Source of the DNA: Odontocerum albicorne
Lineage: Eukaryota; Arthropoda; Insecta; Trichoptera; Odontoceridae
Direction of reading: 5' to 3'
DNA length: 64,000 nt
Assembly: GCA_949825065.1 (NCBI GenBank)
Contig: OX463845.1
Span: forward strand, 26,907,108 to 26,971,107
Shown here: positions 22,657 to 34,837 of the stretch, piece after piece
Numbering within the stretch: the stretch's first letter is position 1
How the letters are laid out: each line of letters starts with the position of its first letter
The notes under the pieces: generated by a model
What the model saw: only the letters and a program-made list of their open reading frames with translations
Told to the model about the DNA's origin: nothing
Database searches by the model: none
Translations under genes and position numbers: made by a program

Positions 22657-23121
22657 CTCAACATCATTAAAAATATTCAGTAAAACAGACATGGAGTTAC
22701 TAGATTGCATTATTATATCTTAATAACCACATACAAATGTCATTTAAAAATCATTATTGGATTGTAAAAGGTTATGTTTATTATGTGTTTTAATTGGAAT
22801 AATTATTGAAATCACCAAGATTTCAAATTTTAGGTAAAATCTCTAAAAAATATGAAACTATTGTCTAATCAAATAAACTTTCAATCTCCTCAACATCATT
22901 AAAAATATTCAGTAAAACAAACATGGAGTTACTAGATTACATTCTTATTATTGCTGAATAACCACATACGAATGTCATTAACAAATCATTATTGAATTAT
23001 AAAAGGTTATGTTTATTATGTGTTTTAATTGGAATAATTATTGAAATCCCCACGATTTAAAATTTGAAGTAAAATCTCTAAAAAATATTAAACTATTGTC
23101 TAATCAAATAAACTTTCAATC
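22657..23121. repeat. 232-bp tandem duplication
   Basis: CTCAACATCATTAAAAATAT starts at 22657 and again at 22889, exactly 232 bp later. The whole unit is repeated through AATAAACTTTCAATC. Differences are scattered substitutions and small indels (about 90% identity by eye). No coding potential. Confidence 0.92.
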
Positions 23122-24486
23122 TTCTATTTAGAAGATTTTAATCACAGTTTACTTATCTTTCTTGCGTTTATTGTGGAATTGTTGAACAAGTTATCAGACC
23201 TTAGTAATGAAATATTATTTTTTTATATCCCTTTTGGAATTTCTAAAAACTAATTATATCGACAATGCAAACTTTAATAATCAAACGAAAAATATCACTA
23301 TTCTGAGAAAATTGTATTGTATTTTGATAAATTTCAATATTTTGAGAAAGAGGGAAAGTACTTTCGAATAAAACATTTCATTCAAATTGTGTTGCAATTC
23401 CACTATACACAAGATAATCTTGCGGGTAAAATAATTAATATCAATTTCAACTTACCAAAAATATATAAATAGTTGAAAATCTTTTAAAACAGGCTCAAAC
23501 GGTTTTATGTTAGCTGTTGGATGTCACGCTCGAAACACACAAGTTGAAAAAAATTATCAACCCCATGCTCACAAAGGTCATCCTTTTCATTGTGATAGAA
23601 AAACACTATTCGACCGTCCTTAGACATAAGCCTTTTTGTGCACTGCACTTATTGCAAATAAAAACACAACGGCCCTGAGTAGTACTAAGATTGAGTGTCC
23701 CAGATATATCACCTTGACCAATGAGTAAACAAGATATAACGCCAAAATGAAATATCCAACAAAAAATTTATTTTGAAAACATGCATCAATTTTATTAGGT
23801 GAACATTTTTACAATATGTATTTATTTATTGCATTATTCTCAATGAATGGATTAATGAATTCCTTCATATTAAGTTATGCTTATTTCTTTACTATTCATA
23901 TATTTCATCAACGGTACTATGCACCTTATAATATATTTTTTAAAAGTAGTAAATGTTTCATTAGTTACAAAAATCCAATATTATTGTACAAAAATAAAAA
24001 AAAATTACTTTAAAACCAAATAAAAAGATACATTAACACAGTTAAACAATTCAAATAGCACATAAGTATGCAAGTAGACGAGTACAAGGGAATTTTTTAT
24101 CGACAATTTTAACAATACGAGTATATACCGTCTCAAGACGGGCAACCCGCACCACCTAATATATATAAATAAAATTAGAGTAAAACAAAGCAAATTATAT
24201 ATTAACCACATTATCCCAAGATGCGGAAATATAAAAAGTAATCAGAAGTGAGATAAAGTGAAAAACAACGAGGGGAGAAGAAAAAAGTTATACTTTTATC
24301 AAACAGTGTACCCAGTATTAACAAGAGTATTTGTGGATCGACAGACTATTAATGGATTCCTTTCGTCATTAGTTACATTTGTGTTCTGGTCATGTATTTC
24401 GGTCATCCAGTTGAATAGTGATATAAATACAAAATATTTTCTTCAGCGATTGGGGGATAGAAGGTGAGCTGTCGGAATTATCATAC
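23122..24486. other. AT-rich unannotated stretch
   Basis: One TACGAGTA octamer (24116-24123) and the near match GACGAGTAC at 24078. A 69-codon ORF at 24258-24467 lacks any domain. Confidence 0.45.
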
Positions 24487-24707
24487 CTATAGTTCGGAAA
24501 TTCTAGGATGAGTCCTGTGACAGCTTACAAATTTGCCCCAATACAACCTTATGTAATGTATTTACCTAAATAACTTGCTATTTATTAGAATTGAGGCTCA
24601 TATTAAAGTTGATAAAATAATTAAAATTACTGAACATCGTTACAAGGTTGTATTGGGGCAAATTTGTGAGCTGTCACAAGACTCATCCTACATTTTCTGA
24701 ACTATAG
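24487..24707. mobile_element. MITE with about 70-bp terminal inverted repeats
   Basis: The left end CTATAGTTCGGAAATTCTAG and the right end, read on the minus strand as CTATAGTTCAGAAAATGTAG, continue with GGATGAGTCYTGTGACAGCT, then AAATTTGCCCCAATACAACC in both arms. The middle 80 bp is unique AT-rich DNA without an ORF. The element is flanked by TA-rich DNA. If the TA inside TATAG is the target site, the true ends start GTTC; this fits a Tc1/mariner-type MITE but is not decisive. Confidence 0.85.
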
Positions 24708-25281
24708 TGTACAATTGAAGGAGAAATGCTGCTAATCGAAACAAGTGGTGAAAAATTCTACAGGCAGCCTTGACCCATCCTGGGCTATAAAAATATTGTA
24801 AATTTATTTGCCTGACAAGGTCAGTTCCGTTCTCATTTCTAAATACCTTGCTAGATGATCGATTTATTAGATGACATATTGGATTTAGTATGGAGACATA
24901 AAATAAAACACTGTTCCAAATACAAAACATTGCACAAAACACAAAATGATATTTTAGATAAGAAAAAACTACATTGTACAAAAAACAGTCATAAAAACCG
25001 ATTAAGATATGAAAAAAATTAAAAAACTACAAAAATGAACCAACTCGACAAAATATAGAGTCATAAATGGCTAGTACTTAATAAAACGAATCCGTAAAAA
25101 TGGCCACACAACGTAAAATGAGCCTAGTGTATAAAATAAACCTAAATAAATATAGTTAATGTATTAAAAAAACTAAAGAATTAATAAGCTATATGTAAAA
25201 CTAGGCGAATATATATTTTAAATGCTAATGTATAAAAATACAGTATGTGTAACAAAGGGCTAGGGAAAGGATATTCGTCTT
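24708..25281. other. AT-rich unannotated stretch
   Basis: Minus ORF 24688-24981 partly overlaps the MITE and has no recognised domain. Confidence 0.4.
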
Positions 25282-25500
25282 TACACTTCGTGGCCCAGTT
25301 GGTAAAACAATTCTCTTCCAGCCCAAGATTAGCGGATTCGATTCCTGCTGGTCCCCAAAATTTTTAAATGAGCTTAATGTCTGGTTCTTACTTAGGACTC
25401 TTTAACATATTTTAGTTGTTTACTATAAATTGACACACGAAAATTAAACCGCTAGGTTGTATGTTGTGCAATGAAAGTGTAATAGAATATAACACAATAC
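25282..25500 (+). repeat. tRNA-derived SINE
   Basis: A box (CGTGGCCCAGTTGGTAAAAC), B box GGATTCGATTCC intact, body TGTCTGGTTCTTACTTAGGA, tail GCAATGAAAGTGTAATAG. The GGTTGGTTGGAAG core is damaged. Confidence 0.82.
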
Positions 25501-26327
25501 AGCAAATAACATAATTCACCTATATTATGTACAATGTTATAATAAAATTAAATATATACCAATCAAAACATGATAAAAATATATAAGTGAATAATAATAC
25601 GTACTCCCATATTATCTAGTAAATTAAAAAATACCAGCATAAATTTATAATACTGCATGAAATAAACCCATATAAATACAAAACTCTAGGTACATACTCG
25701 TAAAATAAACGATACATTTTTTCAAATACACCCAATTAAATATCTAGCTCTACATTAAACTCTCGCATGAATAACTAACTGCAAAAATAAACCCTTAGTC
25801 TAGCTTCACTGAAAAAAAATAACACATCATTAATGTACCATTTCGAAGTCAACGATCAGAATCACGTCTTGGAAATGCTCTCATTGAGTGCCCTTAAAAT
25901 TCTGACAGGGACTTCTCAGATCACTACCATGAATCTATTAATGTTGATAATTACGCTATAATTATGGCGTATTATGTTTAAAGCTTGAGCTTAATATTAT
26001 ATAGGTCCTTTATATAGCTTATTACACACAGAGCTTAGTTTTTAGAAAAGCTCCATTTTTTACAGTGAATTACAAAATGGGTTTTCTTCATCATTTAATT
26101 TTTTTGCGATTTTTTACTGTATATTAAGACAGCCTTACATAACTTCAAATGTTATAACAAATAAAAAGCCAAACTTCCTTAAAATATTCAACAAAAGTTC
26201 GGGGGAATCGACCCATTAGATTACTTAGGAACCACATGCTGCAGAAAATTGTACATACTCGTGCATTTGTGCTTGCTAAAGCTCAATATCAAATGCAACA
26301 GCCATTCAAAAATATTGTTTGATGTCA
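25501..26327. other. AT-rich unannotated stretch
   Basis: One TACTCGTA octamer (25695-25702). Nothing else recognised. Confidence 0.45.
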
Positions 26328-26519
26328 TTATATTGTACTTTACTTTCATTATATAGTGCAGCCTGGCGTGTTTATTGCCATGTGGCTATCTCTTCAAACC
26401 AGCCAGAAAGAGGTTAAAGAGGACTTTATTTATGATGAACCAATCTAGAATCCAACAGGAATCAATCCCATGACCCAATATGGAAAACTGACATCTTACC
26501 AAGTAAACCACGGAGGTCG
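26328..26519 (-). repeat. tRNA-derived SINE
   Basis: Full order on the minus strand: GACCTCCGTGGTTTACTTGG head, B box GGATTGATTCC, AGATTGGTTCATC body, TTTGAAGAGATAGCCACATG core, and CACTATATAATGAAAGTAAA tail. Confidence 0.82.
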
Positions 26520-26845
26520 CCTTTAATACATTAAATCCTCAACAGTGTCATCCATCCACTGAATGGCCTAAATTTTCTTGAGATTCATTGTGGCCCGTTG
26601 ATTGTTATAAGGGTAGAACGAATGATACTCAAATATCTAAAGTAAAAAGTATTTTTTTTTAATGTCTTTGTATAAACTTATCTTAATTTAAATCTGTTCA
26701 AATTTCTAGCAGTCACTTTAATGTAAGAAAAGCTATACCAAGATTTTACAACTTGAATTTACAAATAAATTACTAAACAGCGCTGCATAAGACAGTAAAA
26801 TAAAGATAAATACGAAAAAACTCATGTAAATATATCGGATATATG
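26520..26845. other. AT-rich unannotated stretch
   Basis: Nothing recognised. Confidence 0.4.
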
Positions 26846-26881
26846 ATTAATGTTTTCCCACAATAGCGGGAAAACATTAAT
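26846..26881. repeat. Perfect 14-bp inverted repeat, 8-nt loop
   Basis: ATTAATGTTTTCCC (26846-26859), loop ACAATAGC, then GGGAAAACATTAAT (26868-26881). Confidence 0.85.
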
Positions 26882-27189
26882 AATAGTCCCGAACGAAAGC
26901 ATCGTACATATGTTCCATTGGAGAGCTTTAGATAAGTTCTTCTTACAAACGGGGTTATTAAATTTTAAAACTTCGTACTTATAAAGTTATGATACATTGT
27001 TTGAAATATATAACTTTACAGATAAGTATGTTTTGGTCATATCTCAGAATATTTTTTATTCAATAACTTTACGAAGATCACAACTATTTTCCACTGGTTA
27101 AAAACATTTTTTGGAGTTGTTAGTTTTCGGTAATTAGCAATGTCAAAAAACATTACCCAATATCAAATATAATACTCGATCATATTTTT

Positions 27190-27300
27190 TTATATCTCCC
27201 TGAGAATGACGGCTGCAACGTATCCGAAATGTTGACCCTCATTTATGTCAACTGAAGATGGCAACAACTCCGAAAAACATTTTAAACTAGAAATATTATT
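27190..27300 (+). pseudogene. Possible retroelement 3' remnant shared with 21230-21345
   Basis: GACGGCTGCAACGTATCCGA, then GGCAACAACTCCGAAAAAC. Read as NDGCNVSE. See 21230-21345. Confidence 0.35.
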
Positions 27301-28139
27301 TTTTCAACACTTTTATTGTGAGTACTTTAAAAAAGAATGATTTAACCGTTATTGTTTCATTTCGATTATTTAATATATTTTTAATATTATGATATAGTTT
27401 TATTTCTTTATTAATAGTATTTATTATTTTAAACTTCTATTAAAAAAAACTACTTGTACGTTATAAAAATTGATTATTATATATTTAATGATAAAAAGGG
27501 TAAAGGAGAAATGTCAGATAAAGAATTATAGAGTCCTTTATTAATTATTATTATAATACACATGAACAAAACTTTGTTTGGGTTCACGGCTCATTTGAAA
27601 TATTTTCCATTATCGTCGTTTTGATTTGTAATCTGTCGCAAATTGCATGAAATATTCATAATACTGGCGAATTTGAGCGATCGCGTGCAGCTTAATGCGA
27701 AATTTTCAAATACTTTCCAGACTTTTATGGTATCGTTAGCTTTTTTATCTTCAATTAAAAGATTTCTTTTAGAATTATCTAAAGGACGTGTTATAAATGA
27801 GTTAAATACGGTTGATCTTTTAGAAAAGGATCACGGAATGTCGTTCAGATACTGCGTAACTCGACATCGTTTTAGGAATACGATGCTCGTCTTCTGATTT
27901 TAGAAATCTATGTCACAATCTTCATTGATTGAATATTTTTTTCATTTTACTGTGAAGAAAATACAAAAGTTTGACATTTTAAAAAGTCCTTCGACGATTT
28001 AATGAATGGCATCGTAAAGTGATAAGAATGCATTACATAAAAATTACTTTAAATAAATATTGAGGTTAAGTGTTTTAAGTCTTAGTCGTAAGAACTGAAT
28101 AAAAAAGTTACTAAATTAATTGACAACCACGCTCATGCT
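27301..28139. other. Unannotated; 84-codon ORF with no recognised domain
   Basis: The ORF at 27643-27897 sits in a region slightly less AT-rich than its flanks (27600-27900). No similarity that I recognise. Confidence 0.4.
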
Positions 28140-28425
28140 GACCTTTGTAGCCTAGTTGGTAAGACATATGTCTTCCAATGCGGAGATTGCGGGTTTATTC
28201 CCGTTGGTACCCAAATTATTAAAAAGGGTTCGAGTCTGGTTTTCACTTGAATCTTATTTAAACACCTTTCAGGTTGATTGAAAGAGATTACCACTTGACA
28301 ACAAACCTGCTAGGTAGCACTGTTTACATAAAAGAATTAATATAATGCAATACAATAAAAAAAAATATTCGAATCCGGTTTAGCGCCTATATTACTCGTA
28401 CCTCATATTAAAAAGTAGTAGATAA
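28140..28425 (+). repeat. tRNA-derived SINE with 3' extension carrying TACTCGTA
   Basis: Full copy: TTTGTAGCCTAGTTGGTAAG A box, GCGGGTTTATTCCC B box, TGATTGAAAGAGATTACC core, and an ATAATGCAATAC tail. The extension AATCCGG, GCGCCTATATTA, CCTCATATT, AAAAGTAGTAGA aligns with sequence after the SINEs at 37532 and 3598. Here it holds a 6-bp insertion forming TACTCGTA at 28393-28400. Confidence 0.82.
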
Positions 28426-28759
28426 ATTGGCTTGAATATGCATTTCAAATTCCAAAAAAATTGTAACCGAAGCGGATTCTTTTGGCTGATTCATACGAAA
28501 AGTGTCATCTAGATCGCCCAAGAGTTACATGTAGAAAGAAGATGGATTTTTTTTGAGCTTAAGATAAAAGGATGAACTTTTGAAAAGGTTATTTATTGGG
28601 CTCAAGATACAAAATGCCAAAAGCGATCCGTTTCTGATAGATGCTGTTTGACATCTTATGAATTTCTTAGAAAAATCTAAATTTTAAAGTGATAAAATGG
28701 TAAGGCCTTGGCAATACAAAATCTAGAAGTCAGCTACTATGAACTTATGTTAAGATTGC
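28426..28759. other. AT-rich unannotated stretch
   Basis: Nothing recognised. Confidence 0.4.
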
Positions 28760-28895
28760 TTGCATTGTATTATACATTACACTTTCGCTATATAGAATAC
28801 AGCCTGGCGGCTTTATTGCCGTATAATAATCTCTTGAAACCAATAAAAAAGAAGCAATGAGTGGAAACTTTGCCTTACCCTTATTTAAAAAAAAT
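28760..28895 (-). repeat. SINE, 5'-truncated
   Basis: The minus strand keeps tail (TATATAGCGAAAGTGTAATG), GCCGCCAGGCTGTATTC and the core TTTCAAGAGATTATTATACG. The tRNA-like head is absent. Confidence 0.75.
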
Positions 28896-29440
28896 GCAGA
28901 AATTCACTTTGTTTTGCATAATATAGTAAAGTAATCAACCGAGGCAGACGAAGCTTATCCGATCGTCTGAAATGTATTTCCGTCCAAAACTCAAAGTCAA
29001 TATTGAAATCGTTTCCTCCAGTCAACCTACTTTGGTTTTAAATTGCAATCGATATCTACGACCGTGTCTTAGACTATTTAAATAAAAATTGTATTTAAAC
29101 AAAAATTAAAAGCAACGATAAATCTCAAGTAAAATAGGTCTAGAGATGAGAATCATATCCCATCGATTGAACAAAAACACTTAATATTTTAACTAAGTCC
29201 ACAATCTCTCGTTGACAACTGGAGTTTCAATGGCAACCTTTTTTATTAACACTCGTATTTAGCATTTATACTATATTGCAATTTATATTGCGACCCAAGT
29301 AAATCCGTAGATAAATATTTTGTGGGATTGGGTCGAATGTAAAAACTCACAAAATATTGTAGAAAGAAGCATCGTATAGGCATTCGTCAGATTACCTTCT
29401 ATGTAAAACGCCACTCTGAATTTGATATGTTGGTTGCTTT
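28896..29440. other. AT-rich unannotated stretch
   Basis: Nothing recognised up to the hairpin. Confidence 0.4.
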
Positions 29441-29512
29441 TTTCGAGGTTTAAATTCTTAAAAAATTTTACAAACGTATGTGTAAAATTTGTTAAGAATT
29501 TATACCTCGAAA
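29441..29512. repeat. Near-perfect 32-bp inverted repeat, 8-nt loop
   Basis: Arm one 29441-29472 (starts TTTCGAGGTTTAAATTC), loop AACGTATG, arm two 29481-29512. By eye 30 of 32 positions pair. Confidence 0.88.
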
Positions 29513-29644
29513 TTCAAAACGGGAGGTGAAATTACAGTCGTTCGCCTGAAACAGTTTTATTTATATCTATGAAAATTAATTTGACTTACGAGTGTAGATA
29601 AAATATTTATAATTTAAAAACTTTCTGAATTTTACTTTTTTTAG

Positions 29645-29781
29645 TGGCAGTGTCTTCCAACAAAACATATAGTTGTGAAAATCAGACTGAGAAGCTTTTA
29701 ACTAATATTGAGAACCAACGGGAATCAAACCCCCCTCCCCGGGTCGATGGTAGGCGTCTTAACGACTAAGTCACATAGTTC
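29645..29781 (-). repeat. SINE, 3'-truncated
   Basis: The minus strand begins GAACTATGTGACTTAGTCGT, GTTAAGACGCCTACC, B box GGTTTGATTCCC, then the body. Core and tail are eroded. Confidence 0.7.
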
Positions 29782-30785
29782 AATTTGCTAACTTTTAGTT
29801 TTTGACTAAACAAAAATAAACAACGTGTTTTTGTTTTCATTAAAAGGTGGACTTCACAATAAAAGTAGTGTTGAATATATATTAGTTGTGCCCGTTGATA
29901 CATATTTCAAACATAATAATCAATTAAAAACTTCTAGTTATTTTTTTAATATGGTAGTTTATTTTTTTACATAATTTAAAATCTGATCAGATAATTTATT
30001 AACAATCGAACAGTCGCCATTGTTTCTTTTAGAGTAGAATAAAAACATCTTGAAGTTTATACTCCGTAAAAATACTAAATGTAACCTTTAGAATAATTCG
30101 CATATTAGTGTATTGTGCTGTGAAATCATTCTGTTTTTTTTTACGAAACTCAATTACAACACATCACTGTAAACAATAATGCACATAATTAATGAGCAGG
30201 TCAAATAAAATGGGAAAAAAAACAATGTTTTTATGCACAACCAAATACACGATTTTTCTATTGAATGCCACGAAAGATTTGAGAAAAAAATAAACAAAAA
30301 TTTTCCTCAAGGTTATTTTTTGACAGCCCTGGTATGATTTCTATTATACTTACTGTGAAATAAATTTTAATTAAAATATTCCAGAGTGAATGAAGATTAT
30401 CAACGGAACAATAACAGTAATCTCGGGTAATCAATTCACGTTACTTGCAATATGCACTGTAAACTGAAACTTTTGCAAAACTATTTCCCTTTTATTTCAT
30501 TGGTAGTAATTTGCTTACATATCACAGTAAAAAACCTCGGCAAATGCATTCACGAGTGAACTGGCTCTAAACTGCATTAGCTAATAGGGGTACCACACAA
30601 TGATTATTTTTGTTAGAAACGTATACCATCTCAAAATGTCTTTCAAATTCATTAAGATATTCGTAAACCAAAATGGTTATCAATCCATTCTTAAGATTGA
30701 TGACACTTATGTCCTGGCATTTTGCTTAACTTCAGTGAGAAGGATCTATATATTTGGAACTTTTACATAACTTTTTTCTTGTGAA
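29782..30785. other. AT-rich unannotated stretch
   Basis: Nothing recognised in about 1 kb. Confidence 0.45.
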
Positions 30786-30936
30786 GTGCCATGTGGCTAT
30801 CTTTTCAACAACCAGAATGGTTTTAAACAAGCCTTATGTGAAACAAAGCCATTTTAAAAAATGGGGTTAAAACGACAATCGAACCCGCAATTCCCAGGCT
30901 GGAAGACAAGTGGCTCACCAACTAGGCCACAGAGGT
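30786..30936 (-). repeat. SINE without tail
   Basis: Head GACCTCTGTGGCCTAGTTGG is excellent, with A box and B box (GGGTTCGATTG). Body and part of the core (GGTTGTTGAAAAGATAGCCA) follow. The 3' tail is missing. A second head snippet (GGCGTCTTACTAATTAAG) lies right after it at about 30950. Confidence 0.82.
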
Positions 30937-32894
30937 CTTCTTAGAACACAGGCGTCTTACTAATTAAGTCCATACGCAGGTAATGACCTCCAATCACCAC
31001 AGACAACATCGACCGTTGGTTCAAATCATGGTAACTGGAACTCCTCTTCAATTCTAACACTCCATCCAGATATTTTGTCAGTCAATAGACACTTTTCTTA
31101 CCCAGCCATCGTTTTCCGATATTATTTTTCTTTACAACTGTTTGAAGGAAGCAATATTTCGAGCAACATAGCATGCGTTTTAGACTATCCATATATAGTA
31201 CATTGAAAAAGCTCTTTTAACCTCTTCAGACCTGAATTAATTCTAAGGTTTTAAAATACAATAATATTATTGCTTGTGAGCTAATTACGAGTATTTACAC
31301 TAAATGCAACACTATGTCGTATTAGTTTAGATAGATGGCACCCAAAACATTCAAAGTCGATAATACAATATCCTATATTTAACTTGTTTTCATTGCGAAC
31401 ATAAATATACCACAAAGTTATTTACAAAGAGCATATGAACTCTATGTCCATTTTAATTGACGCCAGGTCTGAAGAGGTTAATAAGCATTCTTAACAATTT
31501 ATAATTATAATAAAAAAGATATAATTCTTTAGGTTTTTACTACTTTTATATTTTCCTTTGATATCCAACACAAATACCAACATGAACAATTGTCGCCGTT
31601 TGCACGTCCGCCGTTTGCACAGTACAAAAACTATACCAACAAAAACAAATAATCATAAAGTGGAAAAATAAAGATGCCCTGAAATATGTTTTGAATGTGA
31701 TTTTTGATTAATGTATTTTTGAATTTCTGAATATCATTATTCGGTAGTTGTTTCAATAATTCAAGAAATTGTGTTTCTAGATATACGATTTTTCTAGATA
31801 GTACTTTAGAAAATCTTTATTTTGCCAATTTGGCAAGTGTCACTTCTTAATCTTCAGGTCAGACATAAAATTATATTGTCAGTGAATTATAAAAATATTT
31901 TCAAGTTTCAGATATTCAAGTTTTTTTATTTACTTCCGTCATTATTGATGGGTTATAGTAAATAATAACAAAAAAGGATGCGATTTCACAATCTTTACTT
32001 GGTAAACATAATTGCGACATAAATTAAATTTTGTGTTAACACTCAGGTATCATATTTGGTTTTATATAAATATAATATTATTGCAGAAGAAATATCTTTT
32101 CACGGCGTTTTCATTTAATTCAGTCTGTTACCCTTCTCTATCAACACACAACTTCAAACGTTTGGTACAATCTTTCCAACGAGTTTAAGAGCCCCTTCTT
32201 GGTCGGATTTATTCTGGTCTTTAAAATATAGCCATTATTAGTTTTTTAACGTTTTGTTTTAAACTTTATAAGTGAACCCAAGTGTATCTGAATCTGTTTG
32301 TCCTGGTTATGCCAACTATACGTATTTTCAATTCAGATTCCCATGGAATTAGCTCGTGCTATGTTATGCAAAACTTGATTGAAATTATATTTTAAAATAC
32401 GTTTATTTTTGAGTAATAATTTATATAATATGCAAAACGTGAAAACCCTGCTTATAATATGTTAAAAGGCTGATGCGTTTTTTGCAGTGTCTATGCATTC
32501 ACTTCTCAGAGTACAGAAATTAATCTCATGCGTTTTAGTGATAAAATATACGAGTACTGGTGTATCCTTATTGCACTTAGAACTAAGCAATCCTCTTAGT
32601 GCAAGTGCAACTTAGGTAATATTTTAACTTTCAATCAATCGTAAAAAAATTAATTTCCTATTTTCGAATATTTATTGATACCCATATCATTCTTTGTAGT
32701 TGGTTTATACATAAAAAAATTCAAGTCCTATGAAAACTTCGCTTAAAACCGGTGAATTTTGCATCCTGCTATGTTCAATGTAGCTCCAGAAGAATTTTCG
32801 TAGCCGGTATCGTAGCCTAGTGTCCCGTCGCTTCTAACGGAGCTTCTGACCCAGCTGCATAACTGTAACAGGTGTTTAGTCTCAGTTGGTGGGT
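30937..32894. other. AT-rich unannotated stretch
   Basis: Octamers at 31286-31293 and 32549-32556. A patch at 32110-32230 is slightly GC-richer and vaguely transposon-like on the minus strand, but I could not identify it. The minus ORF 32743-32991 overlaps the LINE RT fragment and is not a gene. Confidence 0.4.
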
Positions 32895-33215
32895 TGGAGA
32901 CGGACACATTTGATACCAATACTGATGCGTCCTGGTTCCAAATCTGTTTAATGCATATATGCCAGCCTTTGTGTTTGTCGTTGACAGACATCTTTGTGTC
33001 AGAGGAATTGAGGTGAGATACAGGACTAATGAGGGACTACATAATCTGCAAACAAGAGTTGCTCATACATACATTACACAGCTGCAATGTGCGGATGATT
33101 GCGCTCTTGTTACGCATTCAGAGGAAGACCTCCGAGAGACCATCAGATTATCCTCGACTACGAGCCCCAGCAACGACAAAGACGACACTCGACGGTGATT
33201 AGAATATCTGATGTA
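32895..33215 (+). pseudogene. LINE reverse transcriptase fragment with mutated YADD box
   Basis: The plus strand reads CVLVPNLFNAYMPAF, then RGIEVRYRTNEGLHNLQT, then ITQLQCADDCALVTHSEEDL. This follows the reverse transcriptase core of non-LTR elements ('GCVLAPTLFNIYL ... GIEIRYRTDGGLFNL ... ELQYADDCALVAHSEEDL'). The catalytic box is CADD instead of YADD, and only about 100 codons remain, so it is inactive. After SEEDLRETIRLSS the frame shifts. 60755-60990 is the C-terminal part of an element of similar type. Confidence 0.85.
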
Positions 33216-33529
33216 ATGCATAAAGATTATACTGATGATACTAACAGCTTATGTAAGACTTGCACCATAGTTGAAGTGCTTCAAAAAGTTAGTCAAAAAA
33301 TATTTCCTCTCCCTTTAGTGACATAGCGTGTTTTTTCTCATTATCCATAACTATTTTTGCCAATCTCCCTTTTCTTCTTCTGGACATCGATGACGTTAAC
33401 TTTTTATTTGTTTTTTTTTTATTTTTTGTCGCATGTTTTTTAGTTTTTTTTTTGTTATTTTCGTATTGCATGATTTTGTTTTCCAAAACAATATTGTAAA
33501 CTCACTCAAATCTTTGTAAAACTATTTTA
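33216..33529. other. Unannotated; T-rich run near 33400-33480
   Basis: The minus ORF at 33289-33486 is lysine-rich because of T-runs on the plus strand. Not a gene. Confidence 0.4.
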
Positions 33530-33602
33530 TAAGTGGTTGGAAGAGATTGCCTACTAAGTAATAAACCTACCTTATTTTACATAAAATACAAGTTTTAATA
33601 AA
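33530..33602 (+). repeat. SINE core and tail fragment
   Basis: AGTGGTTGGAAGAGATTGCC, AATAAACCTACC and a degraded tail. Confidence 0.5.
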
Positions 33603-34837
33603 ATAAATAACTTGATAATACAGACGATTAATCATATAGATGAATATAAACATACGCATACAACACTCGGAGCATATTGAATGCGGTGTACCACACTACC
33701 CGGCCATTGAATCGTACTCAAATAAACCTGCCACAGTACTTCAGCCTCAAGGGTGGCCCTCGCTTCACTAGAGCCAGGAGAGGATTGAAAAAAAAAACAG
33801 TCGGTTTCATTTTATATAACATGCCTTATTTAACTTCAAATTATCGATAAAAACGCAAAATATTAAGTAATTATGGCGTTATTCCACAAGTTATTCATTA
33901 TTTACAACTGCGATACGTGATTGTACCTTCTTTCTCAAAACTTTCAACTGGTAACTGGTGGTGTGAACCTCAATACTGAAGATAAAAAATCTCGTTATTA
34001 TTATAAAATTACTTGTTAATAATAAAAGTGTAAAATGTTTGGAGTGTAAAATTAAATTCAAACAATCGAAATCACTGAAAATAAAAATATTCATATAATT
34101 TGGGTTCAGATTTACATTTACAATATTTATGACTTATCTGAACTTGAATTACATCATTAAGGACTCAATAAGATTTTGAAAATTACTTTTGAAAAGGGTG
34201 GTGTTATCAGGGAATCAATTTTTGTCCTTTTACGAAAATGAAATGAAAACAAATTCGAAAATCTTTATTCCTTTACATGCAGTCACATCTGTAAAAATCC
34301 TTATTTAATTCAGTTAAAAGTGTTTTTTATCTAATTGTTGCCGATACATAAGTAACATATTGTATATTTTAAAAATTCCACGCTACGCTTTGATATTAAC
34401 TTGTTGACTTAATTGTAAATACGGCATCGATCTCGCTACTGAAATATAATAAATAGTTCAGTTAGGAAAGCTCTTATTTTAAAATTCGTAATATACTTCC
34501 AAATTATTTTCTATCATTTGATAACCAACGTTATATTAAAATTGATATTGAACTGGTATCTACGAGTACATTGGACATGAAAAGTTGGTTTTATATATAT
34601 TATATCATATACTCGTATTACATTTTAATGATGAGAATAAAAAACGCAAGAATCATGAAAGCTTTGCCTAGTGATTTGATGTCTTGCGTATTATATTTTT
34701 AAGTGCCAAACACTTAAATTGTTGTAACAAAGCTTTCACAGTTTCGATTTTTTTTCGTATGAACATTTTTATCCGATGTTTCTTTGATAGATAGACTTCG
34801 GTTTTTTTTGTAGACAGGCTAAATGTACAGTTTTTTA
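33603..34837. other. Unannotated; GC-richer patch at 33655-33785
   Basis: The patch (GTGTACCACACTACCCGGCC, then GGTGGCCCTCGCTTCACTAG) has no ORF or relative in this window. Two octamers at 34561-34568 and 34610-34617, only 41 bp apart and in opposite orientation. Confidence 0.4.

Noticed and set aside
32100..32240. Possible transposase C-terminus on the minus strand
   Set aside because: A few residues suggested a mariner-like end, but no signature motif could be confirmed.
34660..34735. TGAAAGCTTTG / CAAAGCTTTCA inverted pair
   Set aside because: Only 11 bp with a loop of over 40; expected by chance in DNA this AT-rich.
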